The translations under genes and the position numbers were made by a program. A stretch of DNA of 64,000 nucleotides from Psococerastis gibbosa (Eukaryota > Arthropoda > Insecta > Psocodea > Psocidae): positions 20,665,089 through 20,729,088 of the forward strand of contig OZ020488.1 in assembly GCA_963971405.1 (NCBI GenBank). The letters run 5' to 3'. Position 1 is the stretch's first letter. Each line of letters begins with the position of its first letter. This document shows, in pieces, positions 39,201-48,400 of the stretch. The notes under the pieces were generated by a model. That model did no database searches, had not been told where the DNA came from, and was given only the letters and a program-made list of their open reading frames with translations.

Positions 39201-40504
39201 TTTTTTAGTTACAGCAAATTTTGTGTCTGACATTGCATTAAATTAGTAACTTAACTTCAGGTGCCTTTAACGGGTGAGCATGTACAGTTAAAGAAACATG
39301 TCAAAGGCATACATAATACATTTATTACTGAATTTGTACATTTCAATCAAATTGACTCGAATTAGAAGATATTATTATAGAGCTGTACACAAATTGGTAG
39401 TAACGAAAAGGTCTCTCAAATGTCTGCAAATCAGTTAAGCAAGAGGCAAAACTGAAACAAGGCGTTGACATGCATAATCCATTGATAATTAAAAAAACAG
39501 TCTCTTAAAACTTTCTTAATCCAAAAATGGCTAAGAATGCTCAAATTTCAAAAGAATTTCTTTGTAAGCATCGGCGGATGCATGCCTTCAACAATACGAG
39601 ACATCAAAATGATATTGACATTGACCACGTGACATCGACATTTCGTAAGAAGAGCATCTTCCATGAGGGGCTATCCAAATATAACGCGCTAAGTAGGGAA
39701 ATAACAAACCAAGACTCCGTCGAGAAATTCAAGAAGATGGTACTATTGTCACGGAACCCAGATTAATATTGATGAACTGAACAGTAATAAGTGAACTCAG
39801 TTAATTTATTAGCACACAGTGCTACTTATAAATACAACAACAACATGTTCTTTCCATTGAAAGTGCTCAAAAGCAATGAACAACCCAGCTACCAATGCAT
39901 AAGTTACACACAGAATATTCTGCAACGGAATCAGATTTCTCTTCAAAATTAGGCAGAATGCAAATTAAAAATAAAGTAAATTATGACTGTAGGCACATGA
40001 AATAAAGTTACCCGAAATTTAATAATTTTACCTACCTTTTGTTGGTGAAGGGGGTGTTCAAAAGCATAGCACAGAAGACTAACAAGTGTTGGTTTTGAAA
40101 GTAAACTGGCACACTCTTGAATAAGTAATTGTGTTTGAAGACAATCCTTACTATTGCTTGTTTTACTTCCTTCTAGGCTAAAATCAACGTGGGAGAACAG
40201 GCACTGCAGCAAATGCCTATCAGCCTCAAGACCGTAGAGCTGCACAAGCTAAAAGAAAATTCCCTATTTAATGAAAATCCGATACTATGACTTTTAATTT
40301 TAATGTAGCAGGGTCTAGCATACAGGCTAGCAAAATATTAAAAAAAAAGTACACGTTAACAAAGGAATCGTCCATCTGCTCAATGCAAAACCACATACTT
40401 ACGTTGGCTAATTCCTGAGCACTTTGTTTGAAATTTTTCTTTGATAAATTTGCAACCAAGAAACTTATTTGTGACAAAGTAAAAGACAACGAATCCAGGT
40501 TCAT
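15244..40504 (-). CDS. CNOT1: CCR4-NOT transcription complex subunit 1 (CNOT1/Not1), complete
   Basis: This is the scaffold of the cytoplasmic CCR4-NOT complex, which shortens poly(A) tails and represses translation. Twenty-eight coding exons run leftward: 40403-40504, 40036-40248, 37478-37705, 35499-36314, 34298-34585, 33014-33307, 32052-32381, 31702-31935, 30736-31053, 29641-30036, 28986-29312, 28229-28511, 27468-27688, 25997-26207, 25534-25760, 24836-25054, 23777-24013, 23414-23646, 23052-23240, 22823-22934, 22519-22638, 21520-21891, 20524-20658, 19876-20079, 19269-19493, 17984-18164, 17026-17293, 15244-15334. Phases agree throughout, giving 2357 aa against about 2376 in human. From family knowledge, the N-terminal HEAT region covers about residues 1-650, the MIF4G module that binds the CAF1 deadenylase about 1030-1260, the CNOT9-binding region about 1300-1550, and the Not1 C-terminal domain that binds CNOT2/3 about 1830-2340. 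Very conserved blocks include [31 protein letters not shown] and [19 protein letters not shown]. The start [14 protein letters not shown] matches the family start. No break was seen. Confidence 0.96.
15713..16228. repeat. tandem duplication in a CNOT1 intron, one copy interrupted
   Basis: Copy 1 (about 15713-15978) and copy 2 (about 16073-16228) share GTTTAAATAATGG, GCATTATGAGAAAA, CACATCAG, GTACCTTGCCGTG and CAAACACGGCGGAAGCTGTT in the same order. Copy 1 is longer because it holds an extra block with a strong hairpin at 15833-15908. The stretch lies in the intron between the last two CNOT1 exons. Confidence 0.75.
15833..15908. repeat. 76-bp hairpin inside the duplicated block
   Basis: The left arm GGGCCGTGCCCACCACCC continues to AAATGTCTCAG, and the right arm mirrors it from CTGAGACATTT to GGCCC, with a loop of about nine bases. 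It is absent from the second duplicate, so it was probably gained after the duplication. It may be a very small MITE. Confidence 0.7.
16492..16931. mobile_element. palindromic MITE (GGCGGCTATTCCA family), split by a Helitron-like insert
   Basis: The arms share TCAATAATCCGTCATTTGTGC near 16504 (given in part) and its mirror near 16890-16912, with TTCCATC/GATGGAA ends. Inner sequence such as GTTTTAAGGAGACT and AAATTAAGTTATAAT matches 25113-25396. A 273-bp insert at 16577-16849 interrupts one arm. It is in the CNOT1 intron between exons 15244-15334 and 17026-17293. Confidence 0.75.
16577..16849 (+). mobile_element. short Helitron-like insert
   Basis: It begins TCTCTATATAAAAAAATG after an A, then GTCACGCCATCACGCG and AACGGCTGGACCGATTT, a sequence style I associate with arthropod Helitrons. 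A GC-rich hairpin (CCGCGTAGCGG) lies about 20 bases before the right end. The intact MITE at 25113-25396 reads through the empty site (AACTTA then TCTATTATAAATTAAG), which fixes the borders and shows no target duplication, as expected of Helitrons. The canonical CTRR end is not present, so the exact subgroup is uncertain. Confidence 0.6.
17440..17720. repeat. decayed copy of TIR element family Q
   Basis: It shares, with many changes, the order of blocks seen in 8471-9144 and 24040-24533: TGCCACGTTTTAAAAC, a TCGATCGCTGCG block, AAGTACGTTTAG, GCTGGTTAGCTTAG and AACTCGATA. The ends are poorly preserved, so this looks like an old copy. It lies just upstream of CNOT1 exon 17026-17293. Confidence 0.5.
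18421..19166. mobile_element. TIR element in a CNOT1 intron
   Basis: The arms share GACACGATGCGTTTTTCCCA on the left and its mirror at 19133-19157, extending to about 40 bp with mismatches. The flanks read TTAG on both sides, consistent with a TTA duplication. The 746-bp interior repeats parts of the arm (AAAAACGCATCGTGT also at 19060) and has no recognisable transposase. Confidence 0.7.
19578..19860. repeat. dispersed repeat family B, copy 2
   Basis: A diverged direct match to 10880-11160, in the CNOT1 intron between exons 19269-19493 and 19876-20079. Its right end comes within about 20 bases of the exon edge, on the donor side of the upstream exon. Confidence 0.5.
22124..22423. mobile_element. 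TIR element in a CNOT1 intron
   Basis: The left arm CTACCTCTGTTTCATAATAAG runs on to GCGAGCCACTAG (written here in part). The mirrored right arm runs to CAGAGGTAG at 22423. The arms are about 30 bp, the whole is 300 bp, and there is no transposase frame. It lies between exons 21520-21891 and 22519-22638. Confidence 0.65.
24040..24533. mobile_element. TIR element family Q, inverted copy in a CNOT1 intron
   Basis: The left end GGGTCTTCACGGTGTTGGTG is mirrored by AACACTGTGAATACCC ending at 24533. The body is the reverse complement of 8471-9144 without that copy's SINE. It is 494 bp and non-coding. On the transcript its end lies only 26 bases before the acceptor of exon 23777-24013. Confidence 0.75.
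25113..25396. mobile_element. nearly perfect palindromic MITE in a CNOT1 intron
   Basis: A 284-bp inverted repeat with arms of about 130 bp starting GGCGGCTATTCCACCGGCCA and a short loop near 25245. Arm mismatches are few, which suggests a young insertion. TTA precedes the left end; the right flank does not match cleanly. It is the intact relative of the split element at 16492-16931. It lies between exons 24836-25054 and 25534-25760, so the pre-mRNA would carry a long hairpin. Confidence 0.8.
26802..26995 (+). mobile_element. non-LTR retrotransposon tail fragment
   Basis: Plus-strand frames read [27 protein letters not shown] and then [12 protein letters not shown] in another frame. This is the typical C-terminal end of LINE reverse-transcriptase proteins (the PRHR...F...LWNSLP...F region). 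At least one frame change shows it is dead. It lies in the CNOT1 intron between exons 25997-26207 and 27468-27688, antisense to the gene. Confidence 0.55.
31134..31155. repeat. AAT microsatellite
   Basis: About seven tandem AAT units in the CNOT1 intron right of exon 30736-31053. Confidence 0.9.
33392..33779. mobile_element. TIR element in a CNOT1 intron
   Basis: The left arm CGCTCATGCACGAGAAGTGA runs to CACATTTC, and the right arm mirrors it with one extra base. The 388-bp element has no coding capacity and lies between exons 33014-33307 and 34298-34585. Confidence 0.65.
36786..36940 (+). mobile_element. SINE copy in a CNOT1 intron
   Basis: It has a tRNA-like head with GCATGTAGAGTACTGG and a B-box-like GGTTCGAGACC, then the body shared with 8517-8650 and 48391-48600 (CATGTAAAGCAGGCGGT, TAGCCCTAACTCCGCTAGG, AGTAATACAACAGAAAGTC). 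Compared with 48391-48600 it lacks the CTCTCCTAGTTGAGTG block. It is inserted antisense to CNOT1, between exons 35499-36314 and 37478-37705. Confidence 0.75.
38770..39049 (+). mobile_element. non-LTR retrotransposon tail fragment
   Basis: One frame reads [13 protein letters not shown], and an overlapping frame then reads [20 protein letters not shown] followed by [13 protein letters not shown] up to a stop at 39049. This is the well-known C-terminal end of LINE endonuclease/reverse-transcriptase proteins (RW.GHV.RM, then G.P...W...D). One frameshift lies between the blocks. It is in the CNOT1 intron between exons 37478-37705 and 40036-40248, antisense to the gene. Confidence 0.75.
39500..39766 (+). 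mobile_element. non-LTR retrotransposon tail fragment, second kind
   Basis: An open stretch ends [20 protein letters not shown] then [10 protein letters not shown] and a stop. It resembles the YN.LP......FK..L end of LINE reverse-transcriptase proteins. It is distinct from the fragment 450 bp to its left and lies in the same CNOT1 intron. Confidence 0.5.
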
Positions 40505-42151
40505 AGTTCCATGAATACCGTTTCGAAAGCTTCAAACAAGTTTGAAGCCTTCTGTGGTATCCACCGGAGGAGGTTACGGACACAATCACGGACGATACAT
40601 GGATAATAAATTGACCAAAACATCGGGATGACTGAAAATAATACCCAATATTTCACATGATCAGCAAAAACACTTAAATATTAAAAATTGTGAAATAATA
40701 ATACACAAGCCTTTGGATACAATAATTAAATTCAATATGGCGTTCTCACAACTCATCGTACCGGAAATATAGACATTTGCAAAAGACCGCGAAATTTTAA
40801 ATTTATGACGCACTTGTTTTGGAACTTATCTTTTGTTTTCAAACAAAATTTATTAGTATTTTCTTAACTCATTCCTGTTTTAAACACTAAAATTCTAAAA
40901 TTCTCGCAAAATGAAATGCTTTCAAGGTTTTTTAATAATATGCTAATATTGCTATCGCTTAGGCATGTAAAACATTACATTTAGACTAGGTAGGTACAGT
41001 AACTTTACACCTGTTGTATAGAATAATGTCAACAATAACTGCAATATCATCATTCAGTGTTCCTCTTTGCTCCGAACATCGCGTATAGCAGCAGGGGCAA
41101 GAGCATGCCTGTGTGATATTGACTCAGTTGCCTGAAAACGGTGTACGTGTTAAGCGAATTCGACGAACTACTGCCCAAGATATTATGTCTTCAGACATAA
41201 AGTCTAGAAAATCTTCATCTCGTAAGAAGTAAGTTCTTAAAATGCTGGGCTACTAGTATAATGGGGTGTACATACCTTATTATATAAATATTCATCAACT
41301 GCATTAGGGACAGGGTATACTTATTTCACTAATTTGCTAAAGGAGTAACACCTTCTCGCGCAAGTCATCCCTGGTTGAGGAACTCGACTGAGCATAAGTG
41401 CACCCCCACCCTTGATCGATTGTATAACACCCATTCAAGTGGCTATTTTAGTGTAGTTATTACTGGCAATGTTATTGCCGTTAATAACAGGACCATCCGG
41501 CTCTGCTGGTTAGTATTTGTGTTTTACATGTATATATAAACCGTATATATTGGGATAAGCATGAAAATTATCATACACCACATAAGTAGAGTACACACTG
41601 GCATGGATTCGGTCCGGTCAGGGCAAAAGTTTATGGGTCTGGGCCATAATCGTTTATACGGTGGTATATTTAAATAAGATACAGTATATTAATTGCCCAT
41701 CTTAGGCATGTTCCTCTCAATAGGATCGATTATGTAGCATAGGCCTATATACGCATATAAGTTTTAGCCTGCATGATGAACAGACATGATTTATAGGCCA
41801 ATACTTAATAGGTTATCTGGGCACAAACTCATAATTGGCTAGGCTACTCATTATTAGAAGTGAAACCATCCGATAAAATTATTTAATTTCAATGTACGTA
41901 ATAAAATATATACAAAGTGGTTTATTATTGCTGACGTGTGTTATAAATCATAACTCATTCATAACATTTGTTGGCTACAGAGAGTACGTGTAGGCTGGCT
42001 ATAGCCTACAATGTACAGTAGCCACCTAACCTAGGCTAGGTAGCCTACACACTATCCGTTATATCGCGTACCGTATACCTACCTGGTAAGATACGTAGGA
42101 CGTACGGTATGTAATAAGGCAAGGAGTTTTTTTTGACGGAACTATCTACAA

Positions 42152-42324
42152 GGCCGCGTTCCCAGGTTTTGATTTCGGGGGGGGGGGGTCCAAATTTTTT
42201 TTAACGGAATTTATTAAATAATTAATGGATAAAATCTTCAAGCCATACAGGTTTACATACAAAAATTTATTTCGGGGGGGGGGGGGGGGTCCGGACCCCA
42301 TGGACCACCCCCCTGGGCACGGCC
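42152..42324. mobile_element. short G-rich MITE
   Basis: The left end GGCCGCGTTCCCAGG is mirrored by CCTGGGCACGGCC at 42324, with two internal G-runs of ten or more and GGTCC motifs. It is 173 bp and similar in build to 7481-7656. No clean target duplication was found. Confidence 0.5.
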
Positions 42325-42751
42325 ATGACTATCTATATAAAGTAAAATGGTACGTTTCACTGTCCACTATATTTGTTACCTGCTAACAGCATATAAGATC
42401 AATGCGTTTAAGCCTGATTCACTTTCGAGTCTCGTTCTCTTAAATAACTCCAATATCGGGCATACTTATAAAACTTCAATTTATATATGGCAAGGGCAAG
42501 AGGCCTCTGAATGCATTGGGTAGGTAGGTGGTTTAGGTGTGCGCATTTATATATACCTATAAGCGGATGAGGCTTGATACTGCCATAAATAGCTTTTTCT
42601 ATTATATTGCCCAATATCCATATATATATACAGTATATCGTGTTGTACATATGACTGTATAAATAGTTCAATTTCCTGTCAAACAATTATGGGCCTATGT
42701 ATACCTACTGAAAATATATTATAGGTACCGTACTAATATAAGGCGTAGGCT

Positions 42752-43793
42752 ATAGGCTAATGACACCCCTGCTCTCATTCAGCAAACCATTTAACACTAG
42801 AATTCCAGCTAGAGAAGAATGGAATGCTGAAGAACATCAAACAGGGGACAATGACCTAGTCTGGTATACAGATGGGTCGAAAATGGAAAATGGGGCTGGA
42901 GGAGGAGTCTATGGGGAAACTGTAGACAAATCCATAGTCCTAAGCCTCGGAAAACATGCTACAGTCTTTCAGGCTGAGGTAGGGGCCATTATAAAATGCC
43001 TAGAGGAGTGTATGGAAATGGAATGCAAGGGCAAAACCATTATTATCTATACAGACTCGCAGGCAGCGATTAAGGCTGTGGAGGCTATAAAGATCACATC
43101 AAAAATGGTGTGGCACTGCATCAACCTCCTAATAAAGGTGTGTCGGGAAAACTCAGTCTCGCTGATTTGGGTCCCGGCGCACTCGAACTTTGATGGGAAT
43201 GAAAGAGCCGACGAGCTGGCTCGAAAAGGTGCAGAAACGCCATTCATTGGTGCAGAACCTAAGTACGGGATGGCTTATTGCCAGGCCCGTACTTCTGTAC
43301 AAAAATGGGTGCAGAGAAAAACTGCAGAGGAATGGAAGAAAGTCCCGGAAAGCAGATTTGCTAAGAAGGTTATTCCGGGTCCTAGTAAAAAGCTCACCGA
43401 TCAGCTTCTCTCTTTAAGTAGAGAGCAAGCCAGAAGGGTGGTTGGCACGCTTACGGGCCACGGCCACTTCAACAAACACACGCATAGGGTTGGCGTGAAA
43501 AACGACAGTAGATGCAGACTGTGTGAAGTTGAAGAAGAAACAGCTGAACACATTCTCTTTGAATGTGAAGCGCTGGGACAAACTCGATACCAAACTCTTG
43601 GCCACCCTAGGTCTGAAGAGGAAACCATCCGATCTAATCCCATCACAAAAACACTAGAATTTATCAAAAAGACTGGTGTTATAAGATGGGCGTAGACGGC
43701 AAACGTGGAAGCAAAAGACCTTCTAGGTCGACGCTTATAGGAACTCAAACGAGTAGGCCCCACGAAGGAAAAAAAAAAAAAATAGGCTAATGA
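42752..43793 (+). mobile_element. recent 5'-truncated LINE insertion (I/R1-like group) with RNase H
   Basis: Direct repeats ATAGGCTAATGA at 42752-42763 and 43782-43793 flank the insert, and a run of about 14 A precedes the right one. An open frame runs unbroken to the TAG at 43693-43695. The nominal ATG at 42760 lies inside the left target duplication, so it is not the element's own start; the insert is truncated at 42764. Counted from that ATG, the RNase H residues are D38 (YTDGS), E73 (AEVGA), D99 (TDSQAA) and D151 (NERADELA). C251, C254, H263 and C268 form the usual C-terminal zinc knuckle. The reverse transcriptase and endonuclease are missing, so this copy cannot move by itself. The exact duplication and lack of stops indicate a young insertion. 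Confidence 0.92.
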
Positions 43794-44879
43794 TGACCCC
43801 GTAGAGATGTTAAATTGGGGAGGCTAGACCCTACTAAATTTGGGCAGTGCCATAAAAATTATGTACCGTATGCTATGCTAAGTAGTTACTGTATATGTAA
43901 CGTAGTTACGTATCAGATGACAAGGCCCATAGAAAGGAAGACGGTATATATAGGCTAATGACGTTAAACACTGAATTACGTGCTTCAGGCTATACCTATA
44001 GGCTATAACTTACATAATGACGTAAAGAAATGGTAGTGAGGCAGTAGGACTGAAGGACTGATGATCTATGAACTATATTAATTTTGTTCCATGACTTTGT
44101 ATTTTATCATTTTCCAATACAGTAGACCTACCTATCTTACCAGGCTGATGGATACACCATTTAAAACCATACCATAACACATAATTAATTATCTAAAGGC
44201 TAAAGGTTACATAATTATGCATGTATGCTGTTCATGTTCAGCTCTCCATGTATCCTTATATTTTCATTTTTCTTGTTGCCAATAATTAGCTATTATACCA
44301 ACCGCGGTATCCGATGGAGTGTATAGGCCTATTTACAGTAATTTTGGGCGGGGCATGGGGTCCGGCCTCCCCCGAAATGTGCAAAATGTACGACTAAATT
44401 AACTAATGTGAGTTGTAATGCATAATCTGGCAGATGTGATATCAGATGTTCGGGTCGAACAGTGAAGTGAGCTAGAGGTTGTAAGCGGTTTGGTTGCTAG
44501 AATTCAATGTCGTCTCTGTCCTAGGCCCGCAACAAGAAGTTGCTGATAGGTAGAGGCGATCTAGTTATCTCGGCCCAACCCAAATTATGCACCTTCTCAG
44601 GAAAGTGTTGAGGAATCGATGAAAAACTAACGGATCTAAATTGAATTGATCAAATTTCATAAAGGGGGTATCTGGCTAATTTTCAGAGTAAACTCAGCGA
44701 CCTACAATTCGTATTAACACAGAGATAAAAATTGAAATGCATCGAAAACAAGGGTGGTCCAACTTTTTTGAATCTGGGTTGTAGATCTACACACTACTGT
44801 AGACATAAATATATGTATATATGATTATACTGCCCGTGTAATGCATACTACTGTAGGTAATACGATGACCAATATCTTG

Positions 44880-45030
44880 ACTTAAGGTGGCTCCATCGGC
44901 CCGTGAGGACCTCTCGCCTGTTGTCGCACCAAGCCCCTCCAAAGCGCGCGATTCTCCGCCAACTCCCTCCATTCGTCGAAATGGATGCTGCAGGCTCTCA
45001 AATCCTCGGAGAGCTGTTCCGACCATCTAC
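44880..45030 (-). mobile_element. non-LTR retrotransposon tail fragment
   Basis: The minus strand reads RWSEQLSEDLRACS then FDEWRELAENRALWRGLV and ARGPHGP before a stop. This is the same kind of LINE C-terminus as at 38770-39049 but a different family. It lies about 390 bp before the DNAJC22 start, possibly within the upstream intron or promoter. Confidence 0.65.
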
Positions 45031-45420
45031 TGTACCCTAGCTTAAGTTCAAGTTCAGGTTGGCTTGTAAGATTGCAATAACCGTAGGACGAACTTCACCT
45101 GAAGTAGCATCTAACTGAAAAGTTAGGTATGCTTTAATTTGAGTTTAGCCGAAATGTTTGCAGTAAAAAAAATCATATAAAATAGTGGTATTTTTTTTGC
45201 AAATTTAAAAAAAGCGCGAATTTGGTTTCCTAGGCAACGCTCAGGCTGGACTGGACGACGCGGCGTGCGCAGGTGGTAAACCTGGAATACGTCATACGTG
45301 TCTGTCATTGACCTTGAAAGAAAGTTGTATTGTGTACAGTTAGTTCAGTGTGTCAACCCGTTATCTGGTTCTACCTTCGTCTGTTTCAGAGCTTTGAACA
45401 AAAGTGACAAACTAAAGAAC

Positions 45421-48400
45421 ATGCTGCCTGCGTTAGGATACAAGCTTGCACATAACAATGGATCCGGCACCCAAAAGAGTGTCTTTACTACATATTTCCT
45501 TTGGCTGTTCGGTGGTATCTTCGGATTGCACCACTTTTATTTGGGCCGGGACTCGCAAGCTTTCTTGTGGTGGTGTACTTTTGGTGGATATTTTGGTTGT
45601 GGATGGCTACGAGACCTTTTTGTTATTCCTAAGTATGTAGCGGAAGCAAACGAAGATCCAAAACATATAGAGAAGTTGATTGAAAAAATCAGATCCAATC
45701 CTAATGTGAGTACATATACAGTATATTATTATTTAGTATATAGCAGTAGCACAGGTTTTACTACTGTATTATAAGGCCCAATCGCACCCCCCTCCCCCGG
45801 GACACTAGCGCCACTGGTTTTTTATTTGTTTAGAAAGGCGAGTTTCCCAGTATATATTCATTGGAGAGCTACAAAAATATTATAGCTACTAGAAGAAATA
45901 TGCCTCTACATTTGATACATGATTTGTGGCCGACACTATAATACCGACTGGCCACAATATTCAGAATTGATTTATTACAAAACGGTTGATAAAGGCGTCC
46001 GAATACGGCCACATAGCATGTATCAAAATATAGAGAAATATTTCTTCTCGACGGTACCGTACATGAATAGTGAGTTTGTATAAATCAATTAAGTGGCGTT
46101 GGTGTTAAGGGCAAGGGGGGAGGGGGTGGTTTGATTGTGTGCCTTAAGCTATCATTAAGACCACATTAGGGAATCTCCACATAAACGTACCATAACTTAT
46201 CACTATTTTTTACTGACTTGTAGGCATAATAAAATTACCAGTAAAATACTGGACCAGTTTGGTACCTATATACATACTTCTTAGGTCTATTCAAATAGGC
46301 CAATGTTATTTAATAAACCTTTAAGACAATTATCCTATACCGTGCAAGTGAGCCGAACCTGCCGATTACGTAAAGGTCAGTTTAGGTGCCGAGTTGCACT
46401 AATACAAAGTCTGATTTTTTTTTTTTACATTTCTGTGTGTTATTATATTTGGGCTTTAAAGTTGCTCAGATGTTAAGGTCACATAGCCATAAAAGCCCAT
46501 GATAGTGACGAAGCATAATTAGTCATGGTCATGTCATAGGCTATATAGCTAGCTGTAATGTCTAGGTTCTCCGTGTCCCATATAAGCTGACTAAAACCCT
46601 TGTTCGCAAATAATTAAATTGTGTTTTTTTACCTTCAGCCACCATTCTCAGGATGGAGGTTTGCAGGAATGACAATTTTTGGATATCTTTTTGGTGCTCT
46701 GACGATGTACGCCATACCAGAAGATGAATTTTTGGGAATTTCATGGAAGTTTTTATACTTTCTGATTCCTGTAGCTTGTGCGATTGGTAAGCTTACACAA
46801 AGTACCGTAGGTCAGGAACTAAAAATTTGTCGAAACGCAACAATAATAGTAGCTTTCACGTCACAGCATGCAAAAATTACATGTCGGTCGGAGTTACAAA
46901 AAAGAAAGTCATTTCTAACTTTGGTCTTCGATGTCTCGATAATTATTCACAATAGCTTTTTGTTTGTTTATAAACACAAAAAATAAAGACATTCCGTAAA
47001 AAATTTAAGACTCACACCATTACACAAGCAAAAACATAAATTCCATGATGGCGGCCAAATTTATTATGTTCGGGCGAAAGACCTACTTTCCGTCAGCTTT
47101 TTCCAGATATGGTCTTCTGGCTACTTGCTGTGATAGCTCAGAAAAACATGTGATGTACTCTTGCATGGAACAGTAATAGTAGTGAAGTTGAAACTCTGGA
47201 TAACAGCTTAGTGACATGTTCGAGGGACCTGAACAATGTGCACAGTGTTGCTATGAACATGATCCGGAGCTGGGGCTGCCAAGAGCTTGTATACATATAC
47301 TTAGCCTATTTTCTTTCGGGATACGTTCGTTGCGCATTCATTTAAGACTATAGTTCTAAAGACCAGTACAGGTCAATCGTGAGAAGGAAGACAACGGTCG
47401 ATACCTTCCGATTTTATACTGCTACGTAATGCAAGCTTTAATGTTTAGGTGTATGGTTGGTTGGGAACCTGGGCAGTCAAGAGGGGAACATTTGGTGGGC
47501 GCTAGCGGCGGCCTTTCTCTCTTACCCCCTGTGCCTCTACTTGGAAGATGAAACGACGTGGTTTACTGTTATGGTACTCGCGTCAACTCTGGCGTTCGAT
47601 AACATGTCCAAGAAGTGGAGGCGAAAACCACGGAGGAAGCGTCGCTTCATCACACGAGTCGCCATCCTAGGGTTTTGCGCTGCTTTGTACCTTGGTAAGT
47701 TGTTAGTGGCTATTGTTTTGGGGAGAACTACTAACAGTCCATGTATAATTATAACGAGAAAGCTTAGGAGTTCCTGACTTGGTATAGCCTAGATCTGTAC
47801 GTCGGCGGACAATATTGACTCACGCATTGCTGACTCGCATCCTTGGACATTACAAGCTGGCAGTTTCATTGATATACACCAAGTACGATTGGAGTGGTAA
47901 TAGAATCATCCTTGTTAAGCAATGCTCAATAATTACACAGAATTGAGCACCATATGGGGATCAAGTTTTTTGGTTTGTAGGAAAAATCCCCGACCGAGGA
48001 TTACAAAGTATCGGCAAGTTATCGTCTGTGAGACTCGTACCCACTTGGTTAAGTCATGCCTACGCCTGTTACCTTGTATCAATGGCAGCTTGTCCGTGAT
48101 CGCTTGTTGCCGGTGTGGGTTGACATCGAGGACGTTTCCCAGTGGCCGAAAATTCATACGGAAACAATAACATTAACGTCCGAACAACCATGGGGTCCTT
48201 GGGATTGGGCAAGGACCAATATACTGTAATTATGTAGGCCTAAGTGCACCAATTCCTATGTCCATTTCATGGTCGGCGAAAACAATAATATTTCCTGTTG
48301 TACAAATCAGACCTTGAAACCCATGTAAATAGATGGCATACACAAGTCTGGGTAAATGAAGACATTAGTTGGATTTATTAAAATTCCTCAGGACATGTAG

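Larger units (their letters stand above)
40505..45390. other. stretch between the divergent CNOT1 and DNAJC22 genes
   Basis: This presumably holds both promoters and the untranslated first exons, but no core promoter motif was recognised. It also holds a G-rich MITE (42152-42324), a young LINE insertion (42752-43793) and a LINE tail (44880-45030). The stretch around 41750-43970 is rich in TAGGCTA motifs. Confidence 0.5.

Noticed and set aside
43401-43763. Antisense open frame over the LINE
   Set aside because: It is the complement of the RNase H/zinc-knuckle frame and has no domain of its own.
45298-45420. Upstream extension of the DNAJC22 frame
   Set aside because: It opens with GTG, has no ATG, no similarity to the family N terminus, and contains an acceptor-like CAG, so it is treated as intron or 5' UTR.
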